Part shown: positions 1-7,224 of the stretch, piece by piece | Layout of the letters: each line of letters opens with the position of its first letter | Position numbering within the stretch: the stretch's first letter is position 1 | DNA from: Bacteroidaceae bacterium | GTDB lineage: Bacteria; Bacteroidota; Bacteroidia; Bacteroidales; Bacteroidaceae | Direction of reading: 5' to 3' | NCBI GenBank assembly: GCA_016284045.1 | Contig: JAEEOB010000058.1 | Coordinates: 1 to 64,000 of the forward strand | Length of the DNA stretch: 64,000 bases | The notes under the pieces: model-generated | What the model was told of the DNA's origin: nothing | Databases searched by the model: none | The model's input: the letters and a program-made list of their open reading frames with translations, nothing else | Made by a program: the position numbers and the translations under genes

Positions 1-1207
1 GTTCGTTGAGCACATCTTTCGCAACTTCGTGCAGCATTTCAGGATTGATGCTGTCTAGCAGTTCGTAGGTCTCATCTAAACTGTCGAACTTATCATAATG
101 GAGGTACATCTTACCCATGTCGAGCGCAGTATTCTCGAAATTATCACATCCCACACCAATCTGACCCTTTATTTGCTTCATATATGCGTTGTATTTACGT
201 CTGTTCAATGGAGCGGATATCAGACCGTCAAACTCTTTACGGACAATTCTGAGGCATTTATCTACGTCGTTTGCGTCGCATCCGAAATAGATGGCAAACG
301 TGGTGGTGTCGGTGTAGTGCGTCAGACTGCTGTCAACAGTATAAACAAGGCCATGATGTTCTCTCAGTGCCACATTGAGCAGTGAGTTCATGCCAGGACC
401 TCCGATGATATTGTTGAGAAAATAAAGGGCTATGCGGCGGTCGTCGTCGGATGAGTAGGCAGGACAGCCGAGCATCACATGTGCCTGATGTGTGTCGTGC
501 TGCTCATGACGAAATTTGGGGCGGTAAGCATGGAAGGCACAGCGCTTACGCACTGGAGCCAGTTCCAGAGTGGGATATTCGACTGAATATTTTAAAGCAT
601 ATTGTCCGACTATGTCTTTAACAAAATTGAATTCATAGTCGCCAAACACAAAGAACACCATACGTTCGGGACGGTACATACGTTCAAAGAAACGTCTGAG
701 GTCGGATCTTTTATATCTTCGAACCTCATCTGTTGTGGCTAAGATATCGTGACCTAAGGCATGTCCGGAAAAAAGCTGACTCTCAAATTGATCGAAAATC
801 ATGTCAGCCGGGGAGTCGTGATAGCTTTCTATCTCTTCAACTATAACCTCCCGCTCTTTCTCTATCTCATGATCGGGAAACGTGCTGTTGAACACGATAT
901 CGCAAATCAGTTCAACAGCACGTTTGAAATGGTCTTTTATAAAAGCTGAATAGACCACTGTGTCTTCTTTTGTGGTGAATGCGTTCAAATCACCGCCTAC
1001 AGCTTCCATACGGTTCAGTATATGCCAGGAATTACGGTGAATAGTGCCCTTAAAAAGCGCATGTTCACAAAAATGGGCTATACCATGCTCATGGCTGTAT
1101 TCATCCCTGCTGCCGGCATCTATCGCAATACCACAGTATGCAACATTCGTCGGAGACGAATGATGTATCAGCCTGAGTCCGTTATCGTATTTGAAAGTGT
1201 TTAACAA
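1..1207 (-). CDS. M16 family zinc peptidase, partial (runs off left edge)
   Basis: This is an insulinase-type (M16) metallopeptidase, cut at its C-terminal side by the window edge; about 400 residues are visible. Reverse-strand translation reads LNTFKYDNGLRLIHH at the start and contains the inverted zinc motif HFCEH (HxxEH) about 45 residues in, followed by the downstream glutamates in IVEEIESYH, so the active domain is present. The ORF track misses it because it is open at the edge and no ATG begins it. I chose the TTG at 1205-1207, which gives a first residue directly before LNTF as in relatives; no in-frame ATG lies upstream near it. No signal peptide is visible. The substrate cannot be read from the sequence. 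Family assignment is secure; the start is less so. Confidence 0.85.
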   Translation of the reverse strand, partial: MLNTFKYDNGLRLIHHSSPTNVAYCGIAIDAGSRDEYSHEHGIAHFCEHALFKGTIHRNSWHILNRMEAVGGDLNAFTTKEDTVVYSAFIKDHFKRAVELICDIVFNSTFPDHEIEKEREVIVEEIESYHDSPADMIFDQFESQLFSGHALGHDILATTDEVRRYKRSDLRRFFERMYRPERMVFFVFGDYEFNFVKDIVGQYALKYSVEYPTLELAPVRKRCAFHAYRPKFRHEQHDTHQAHVMLGCPAYSSDDDRRIALYFLNNIIGGPGMNSLLNVALREHHGLVYTVDSSLTHYTDTTTFAIYFGCDANDVDKCLRIVRKEFDGLISAPLNRRKYNAYMKQIKGQIGVGCDNFENTALDMGKMYLHYDKFDSLDETYELLDSINPEMLHEVAKDVLNE

Positions 1208-1275
1208 ATTTAAATGGAAGTAAAAATGGAAGTAAAAATGGAAATTTTAAATCAGTAGCTCCCCCATCTACCAAA

Positions 1276-1372
1276 CAAACTCACTATAAACTACAAACTA
1301 CAAACTATAAACTACAAACTATAAACTATAAACTACAAACTATAAACTACAAACTATAAACTACAAACTAAA
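1276..1372. repeat. Low-complexity tandem repeat (ACTATAAACTACAA type)
   Basis: About 95 bases between the M16 gene and the carbamoyltransferase gene are built from imperfect 7- and 14-base units of the type ACTATAA/ACTACAA, running right up to the stop codon of the neighbour. Units follow one another without unique spacers, so this is not a CRISPR array. Function unknown; similar words recur before other genes in the window. Confidence 0.85.
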
Positions 1373-2330
1373 GACTCTCCAACATCCGTTTCAGCACCAC
1401 TTGAGCTGAAATTTCTCTGTTGGCAGCTTCCGGAATGACTATTGAAGTTGGTGACTCTATTACGTCGTCGGTTACAATCATGTTACGGCGTACTGGAAGG
1501 CAATGCATAAAGTAAGCGTTGTTAGTCAGTTCCATGTGTTTCGTATCTACAGTCCACGACATGTCTTTCGACAATACTTTGCCGTAATCCTCCGGACGGG
1601 TAACGCCTGGACAACTCCAGTTTTTAGCATAAATGAAATCGGCACCTTCGAATGCTTTCAGCTGATCGTATTCCACCTTCGCATCGCCTACGAACAATGG
1701 ATCAAGTTCATAGCCTTCAGGATGAGTAACCACAAAATTCACATCGGCTGCGTTCATCCACTGGGCAAATGAGTTAGGAACTGCCTGTGGAAGGGATTTG
1801 GGATGGGGTGCCCATGTCAGTACCACTTTCGGACGCTGGTTGCGCTTGTATTCCTCTATGGTGATGAGGTCGGCGAATGCTTGAAGCGGATGTACTGTTG
1901 CACTCTCCATGAAGAACACAGGTTTGCCGCTGTATTTGATGAACTGATTGAGAATTTTCTCTTGATAGTCGTCTTCACGGTTCTCGAAACGGGCAAACGA
2001 ACGGACACCGATGATGTCGCAGTAGCAGCCCATCACAGGAATGGCCTCAAGCAGATGCTCACTTTTATCACCATCCATGATTACGCCACGTTCGGTTTCC
2101 AGTTTCCATGCTCCTTGGTTCACATCAAGCACAATCACGTTCATACCTAAGTTCATTGCTGCTTTCTGTGTGGAAAGACGTGTGCGAAGACTGTTGTTGA
2201 AGAATATCAACATACATGTTTTATTCTTACCTAGCGACTGATACTGATAGCGGTCAGCTTTTATTTGCAAAGCTTCTTCTATCGCCTGTTTCAAGTCGCC
2301 TATATCCGATACATGCTGAAATACTTTCAT
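1368..2330 (-). CDS. argF: N-succinylornithine carbamoyltransferase (SOTCase-type)
   Basis: Transfers a carbamoyl group to N-succinyl-L-ornithine in the arginine route used by Bacteroidales; cytoplasmic. The 320-residue protein has the carbamoyl-phosphate loop with SLRTRLSTQK at 47-56, the long block WKLETERGVIMDGD and the C-terminal HCLPVRR motif, all as in the Bacteroides enzyme. Residue 90, in GDKSEH, is the known specificity position: Glu in acetylornithine enzymes and Pro in the B. fragilis succinylornithine enzyme. Here it is Ser, which in published mutants of the acetylornithine enzyme also favoured the succinyl substrate. No other arginine genes are adjacent. Succinyl specificity is therefore an inference; the family is certain. 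Confidence 0.92.
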   Translation of the reverse strand: MKVFQHVSDIGDLKQAIEEALQIKADRYQYQSLGKNKTCMLIFFNNSLRTRLSTQKAAMNLGMNVIVLDVNQGAWKLETERGVIMDGDKSEHLLEAIPVMGCYCDIIGVRSFARFENREDDYQEKILNQFIKYSGKPVFFMESATVHPLQAFADLITIEEYKRNQRPKVVLTWAPHPKSLPQAVPNSFAQWMNAADVNFVVTHPEGYELDPLFVGDAKVEYDQLKAFEGADFIYAKNWSCPGVTRPEDYGKVLSKDMSWTVDTKHMELTNNAYFMHCLPVRRNMIVTDDVIESPTSIVIPEAANREISAQVVLKRMLESL

Positions 2331-2386
2331 AATTATTTTTATTGGGAGTTTTTTTACTGTTGCTTAATTATTTTCAAAAAATATAA

Positions 2387-4333
2387 TTATTTCTTTTTCT
2401 TTCCTTTCTTTGAAAACTGTGAATAAAACGGTAATCCTTCCACCTGACCCTCAAAGAACTGAGCCCATTCTGGCTTATCTGTTTTGTCTCTCTTCTGACC
2501 ACTTTCAGCGGTTTTCTTGCGGATCTTAGCCATAGGGTCGGACGATTTCTTTCGGGAGGTACGTTTATCTGGCTGCCTGACGGATGAACTGTCTTTGCTG
2601 CGTCTGCTTTCGCTTCCTCGTCCTCCACGTTTTCCATGTTCTCCACTACTGTTTTCAGTCACTTCCACATTCACGTATCTGCCGTCATATTCAGCACCGT
2701 TGAGCACTTTCAAGATACCTCTAACCTGATCACTTGGCACTTCAAAGAAAGAGAAATTGGTCATGATGTCGATTCTGCCTAAGTCGAAATGATTGCCTTT
2801 TGAGCAACGGTTCACAAAACCCATGAACTCACGAGGACGCATATTGTCTTTCTTTCCAAGATTTATGAAAAGGCGGGTGTAACCAGGTTCTGCCTGGGTG
2901 TTTCTGCCACCACGTTCTTTTCGACGTTCATTTCGGCTTTTTTTCTTCTCTTCCTTGTAATTCTTATCATCGGGCTGAATGATTCGGGGTGCATTCTTAT
3001 AGTAATTGAGGAAGGTATTGAATTCTCTTGATATCACACGTTTAAGGATATCCTCCTTTTCCATTAATTCGAATTTTCGATATACAGACTTGAGGAATGG
3101 TGCAATTTCCTCCTCATCCACTTCCACTTTCTCAATGTCATCGAGCACTTTCATCAGCTGTTTTTTACATATCTCTTCACCTTCAGGTAACACACCAGCC
3201 ACGAAATTCTTGCCTATCTGCTTTTCAATGGCTTTCACTTTGTTTTTCTCTTTCACGTGGATGATGCAGATGCTCGTACCAGTCTTGCCAGCACGGCCGG
3301 TACGACCGCTGCGGTGGGTGTAGCTCTCTATATCGTCTGGAAGTCCGTAGTTGATCACATGGGTGAGATTCTCTACATCTAATCCTCTGGCTGCCACATC
3401 GGTGGCTACCAATAACTGAATATTATGATGACGGAACTTATTCATTGTCAAGTCACGCTGAGCTTGGGAGAGCTCACCATGGAGCGACTCAGCGTTATAG
3501 CCGTCACTGATTAGTTTGTCGGCGATTTCCTGGGTCTCAAGTCGGGTACGGCAGAAGATGATGGCATAGATTTCAGGGTAAAAGTCAGCCACTCGTTTAA
3601 GCGCGTTGTATTTGTCTTTAGCTTGAACGAGATAATAGATATGGTTTACATTCTCAGCACCTTCGTTTCTTGAGCCTACTACGATTTCCTTGGCATCGTG
3701 AAGGTAATTCTTGCTGATACGCTCTATCTCCTTACTCATCGTGGCTGAGAATAACAGCGTATTACGTTCTGCGGGTATCTGGGCGAGGATGGTGTCTATG
3801 CTCTCACTGAATCCCATACTCAACATCTCGTCTGCCTCGTCGAGTATAACGTTCTCCACTTCGTTGAGCTTAGCAACACCGCGTTCCATGAGGTCAACCA
3901 AACGCCCAGGGGTGGCTACCACCACCTGAATTCCTTTTTTCAACTGTCTGATCTGCGTCTCAATACTTGCACCGCCATAGACAGCGAGAATATGAAGTCC
4001 TTCGATATATTTGCTGTATGATTTCAGGTCGTCGGTGATTTGAAGACAGAGTTCACGGGTTGGAGCCAGCACGAGCGCTTTCGGACGTGAACCTTCTTGA
4101 CTGTCTGACTTATCGGTGGCTTGTAAGGTGGCAGCCACTTTCTGCAGGATAGGCAATCCGTAAGCTGCCGTCTTGCCTGTGCCAGTTTGTGCTAAGGCAA
4201 CTACATCGTTGTTATTGCCTAATAAATAAGGAATTACCTGTTCCTGAACTGGCATAGGAGCCACATAGCCCAGTTCTTCGATAGCCTTGAGTATCTCATC
4301 ACAGACACCCAATTCTGAAAATGTTTTCTGCAT
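2387..4333 (-). CDS. DEAD-box RNA helicase with DbpA-like RNA-binding domain
   Basis: ATP-dependent RNA helicase, cytoplasmic, probably acting in ribosome assembly or mRNA turnover and cold response. The 648-residue protein has a Q motif near the N-terminus (FSELGV...PMPVQ), Walker A AQTGTGKT at 48-55, DEAD at 165-168, SAT at 196-198, and the helicase C motifs ARGLD and HRSGRTGRAG. Residues around 480-570 (RLFINLGKKDNM to VNVEVTEN) fit the small RRM-like DbpA RNA-binding domain, and the tail is very rich in Lys, Arg and Ser, typical of the CsdA/DeaD group in Bacteroidetes. It is transcribed alone, with a consensus promoter about 85 bases upstream. Helicase function is certain; the exact RNA target is unknown. 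Confidence 0.93.
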   Translation of the reverse strand: MQKTFSELGVCDEILKAIEELGYVAPMPVQEQVIPYLLGNNNDVVALAQTGTGKTAAYGLPILQKVAATLQATDKSDSQEGSRPKALVLAPTRELCLQITDDLKSYSKYIEGLHILAVYGGASIETQIRQLKKGIQVVVATPGRLVDLMERGVAKLNEVENVILDEADEMLSMGFSESIDTILAQIPAERNTLLFSATMSKEIERISKNYLHDAKEIVVGSRNEGAENVNHIYYLVQAKDKYNALKRVADFYPEIYAIIFCRTRLETQEIADKLISDGYNAESLHGELSQAQRDLTMNKFRHHNIQLLVATDVAARGLDVENLTHVINYGLPDDIESYTHRSGRTGRAGKTGTSICIIHVKEKNKVKAIEKQIGKNFVAGVLPEGEEICKKQLMKVLDDIEKVEVDEEEIAPFLKSVYRKFELMEKEDILKRVISREFNTFLNYYKNAPRIIQPDDKNYKEEKKKSRNERRKERGGRNTQAEPGYTRLFINLGKKDNMRPREFMGFVNRCSKGNHFDLGRIDIMTNFSFFEVPSDQVRGILKVLNGAEYDGRYVNVEVTENSSGEHGKRGGRGSESRRSKDSSSVRQPDKRTSRKKSSDPMAKIRKKTAESGQKRDKTDKPEWAQFFEGQVEGLPFYSQFSKKGKKKK

Positions 4334-4418
4334 TGAATTAATATGGAATTACAAACGGAAAATTAGATTATTTTCTAATTTCACTAATAAATAAATAAAA
4401 AATAGTTCAAAAGAATTG

Positions 4419-4426
4419 CAAAGTTA
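4419..4426 (-). promoter_or_regulatory. Bacteroidetes -7 promoter element for the helicase gene
   Basis: The minus strand reads TAACTTTG followed by CA, the TAnnTTTG element of Bacteroidetes sigma-ABfr promoters, leaving a leader of about 80 bases before the helicase ATG. Confidence 0.7.
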
Positions 4427-4549
4427 CTCATTTTTTTCCGCTTTTCCTCTGAAAATCAATAAAATTTATAAATTATTTATATTTACGATTTAAATATTTA
4501 CAATTTATGATTGATTTTGACATTTTTTTCAGAATAAAAAATAAAAATA

Positions 4550-4586
4550 TTAAGTCCACCTTAAAAAGACTTTAAGGTGGACTTAA
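4550..4586 (-). terminator. Intrinsic terminator after the GH127 gene
   Basis: A perfect 16-base inverted repeat (TTAAGTCCACCTTAAA, loop AAGAC) stands about 55 bases beyond the GH127 stop codon and is followed on the minus strand by a T-rich run (ATATTTTTATTTTTT). Confidence 0.8.
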
Positions 4587-4641
4587 TAACGTATTGAAAT
4601 ATAATTAAAAACTTAAATATTTAAATTAATGAATACTTAAA

Positions 4642-7065
4642 TCATTTGACGCTCCATTCAAATACACCGCATGAATAGTTTTCAGGCTGTACAATTTCAA
4701 GTTTCATTGCTGTGGTTTTCACTGGATCGAAATTCACGATATTCGCAATTCCTTTGCCTGTAGGATAACCAGTGGGGTTCTTTACCTCCTGCCAATTGCC
4801 AGAACCGTCTTTGTAATATAATTTCCAACTGTCGGGTACACGGCAACCACCCCAAGGCTGGTCGTCAAACCAATAAACCGTGCTGTTGCTTACTGTTTCT
4901 TCCTGTTTGAAGTTATAAACCAGCCATTCAGTGCTGTTTTTCTTTGGCCACCAGTGAGTGTAAGGCACAGATCGGTCATTTCCGTCAGCTGGCACCAAAC
5001 GGTCGTTAATAGAACTTAAGGCGGGCAATCTGCGTGCAGATGCCTCAACCTTGCTCTCTGATGCGATTGAAGGAGGAAGGGCTGGAGAAGTGGCGTTCAA
5101 ATCTATTGGGAACCATACGGTCATCTTTCCGTTGCCACGGTGTGCCCAGGCATAATAAGGAATCAGAACTAACCGCTCATCTGTTACGTTCAGCTTACCG
5201 TCATCACCGAATTTAAGGGTCTGTGCATCAGTGATGATGGTTTTAATGTCGGTGTTTTCAATACGTACTGTTCCGAAGTTGTATTTAGGATCCTGGTTGA
5301 GAAGCACGCTCAGCACGTCGCACGTGTTGTCTGGCCATTCAGCGCAATAAACCAGCGGACCACGTTCTATTTCTGCCCTACCCTTGTCGGCCATTACCTT
5401 GCCGTTGGCCTTCACCAGACGGGGTTCCATGTCGAAATGCACGCTCACTTGGTCACCTTTCTTCCATTTGCGGTCTATCACGAAATAGCCGTCCTGAAGT
5501 TCGGATGTTACTGTCTCACCGTTCACTTTTATGCTGTAACCCAGCTGCTTGCCGTCAACATAATAGTAGAGGTCGCTTGGCACCACCTGACCGCGGACCC
5601 ATCCGGGAATACGGATTTTGAGAGCGAACTGGCTGTTAGCTTTCTTCATCGTCATCTTTATATCACCATCCCAAGGGTAATTGGTCTCCTGAACGAGTGT
5701 AACGTCTTTTCCTCCTACTTTTACTGTTGTCTCGTTGCCTGCGAACAGGTTCACGTAGAAACTGTTGTCTTTCACTGCATAGATATACTGTGGCAAAGAA
5801 GGAATGAATCGGGCGGCGTTGCTCGGGCAGCATGCACAGCCGAACCAGGCCTGACGCTGATGCTGACCTATACTCTGTAATGGATTGGGATAAAAGAACT
5901 TACCACCATCGATACTAATACCGCTAATTACACCATTGTAGAGTGTGCGCTCGAGACAGTCGTAATACTTCGACTCACCATGAAGGAGGAACAACCGATA
6001 GTTCACATATACCTGGGCAATGGCGGCACAGGTTTCACAATAAGCCGACATATTGGGAAGCTCATAGTTGGCACCGAATGCCTCACCGCTTGCAGTAGCC
6101 CCTACCCCACCAGTGATATAGTATTTCTTCGATACGATATTATCCCAGATACGGTCGATGGCGTTAATGTAATCTTGGTTCCCGGTAAGGGCAGCAACAT
6201 CTGCCATTCCTGCATACATATAACCGGCACGAACGGCATGACCCACAGCTTCGTCTTGTTGCAACACGGGCTTATGGCTCTGTGAATAAGCGTCTTTACG
6301 GCTGGTATAACCGCGTTTGTCGAGGAAGAACTTAGCTAGATCCAGATAGTTTTTGTTTCCTGTGGCAAGATATAGTTTCGCAAGTCCCATCTCTGCTATC
6401 TGATGTCCAGGCACTACACATGCCTGACCTGGCTTATCGCCAACCTCTCTATAGACGCAGTCAGCGAACTTACATGCGATGTTGAGCAGCGACTTCTTTC
6501 CAGTGGCATTGTAATGTGCAACAGCAGCCTCGCATAAATGACCAAGATTATAAAACTCATGGCTCAAATCCTCCACTTTCGACCATCTGGCAGGGCCTGC
6601 CCATCCATGGGGATGCTCAGGATTCTGAGTACGAGCAGTATAGAGATAACCATCGGGCTCCTGAGCACTGCCAATTATTTCAATCACAGAATCTACATAG
6701 GTTTCCAACTTTTTGTCAGGATAGGTCTGAAGCAGATAGCTTGCTCCCTCGATAGTCTTGTAAGGATCGGTGTCGTCAAACGAATAGCCCATCACGCCAT
6801 CAACTTTAAACACTTTGCTTGGGTCTTTCAGATGGGCTGCTGCATTGCTGAAGTTTGTATAGCGGTTTTCCGACTCACACTTGCTGAATGCCAACGGTAT
6901 TGTCACATCCTGACTGGCTTTCAGCCGCTGACCCCAGAAGGTGTTGGGGGTTATCTTCACTTTCGTGAATGGTACTGGATTGATGGGATAACCGAATCCC
7001 TCACTCTGTGCACTGGCACCTGTTAAAATGCCTAATGCCATCATTGTCAATAGTAATTTTCTCAT
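4642..7065 (-). CDS. Exported GH127 family glycosidase (beta-L-arabinofuranosidase-like)
   Basis: Predicted to hydrolyse beta-L-arabinofuranosides from plant glycans in the periplasm. It begins with a signal peptide (MRKLLLTMMALGILTGASAQ). The alpha/alpha-barrel family (DUF1680/GH127) signature is clear: GEAFG with E328, then E344-T-C346, and C412-C413 in GCACCPSNAAR. These correspond to the acid/base Glu322, the Glu338/Cys340 zinc ligands and the Cys417/Cys418 pair of the characterised Bifidobacterium enzyme, so the cysteine-nucleophile zinc site is complete. The last 130 residues resemble a galactose-binding beta-sandwich (WFDDQPWGGCRVPDSWKLYY). At 807 residues it is longer than the bare catalytic core. 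No susC/susD or other polysaccharide genes flank it, so the substrate is inferred from family only. Confidence 0.88.
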   Translation of the reverse strand: MRKLLLTMMALGILTGASAQSEGFGYPINPVPFTKVKITPNTFWGQRLKASQDVTIPLAFSKCESENRYTNFSNAAAHLKDPSKVFKVDGVMGYSFDDTDPYKTIEGASYLLQTYPDKKLETYVDSVIEIIGSAQEPDGYLYTARTQNPEHPHGWAGPARWSKVEDLSHEFYNLGHLCEAAVAHYNATGKKSLLNIACKFADCVYREVGDKPGQACVVPGHQIAEMGLAKLYLATGNKNYLDLAKFFLDKRGYTSRKDAYSQSHKPVLQQDEAVGHAVRAGYMYAGMADVAALTGNQDYINAIDRIWDNIVSKKYYITGGVGATASGEAFGANYELPNMSAYCETCAAIAQVYVNYRLFLLHGESKYYDCLERTLYNGVISGISIDGGKFFYPNPLQSIGQHQRQAWFGCACCPSNAARFIPSLPQYIYAVKDNSFYVNLFAGNETTVKVGGKDVTLVQETNYPWDGDIKMTMKKANSQFALKIRIPGWVRGQVVPSDLYYYVDGKQLGYSIKVNGETVTSELQDGYFVIDRKWKKGDQVSVHFDMEPRLVKANGKVMADKGRAEIERGPLVYCAEWPDNTCDVLSVLLNQDPKYNFGTVRIENTDIKTIITDAQTLKFGDDGKLNVTDERLVLIPYYAWAHRGNGKMTVWFPIDLNATSPALPPSIASESKVEASARRLPALSSINDRLVPADGNDRSVPYTHWWPKKNSTEWLVYNFKQEETVSNSTVYWFDDQPWGGCRVPDSWKLYYKDGSGNWQEVKNPTGYPTGKGIANIVNFDPVKTTAMKLEIVQPENYSCGVFEWSVK

Positions 7066-7224
7066 AATTATATATTTTGCAGTTATATGGTTTTACGGTT
7101 ATACGGTTTTCTAGGATTTTTCTGTTGTGATTGTAGATTAGTTGCCGGCATCATCTGTTTTTAGCATTTTTAATAGTCAGAGTAAATACACTATTCACTT
7201 TTCACTATTCATTCAAAAAGAACC

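Noticed and set aside
1276-1372. CRISPR-like repeat array
   Set aside because: Units are 7-14 bases, imperfect and contiguous, with no unique spacers and no cas genes nearby; the same applies to 12386-12497.
2374-2646. 90-residue minus-strand ORF beside the helicase stop codon
   Set aside because: It is an out-of-frame shadow of the basic C-terminus of the helicase gene.
3249-3264. Fourth parS-like site (TCTTTCACGTGGATGA)
   Set aside because: Three of 16 positions differ, including fixed ones, and it lies inside the helicase coding sequence.
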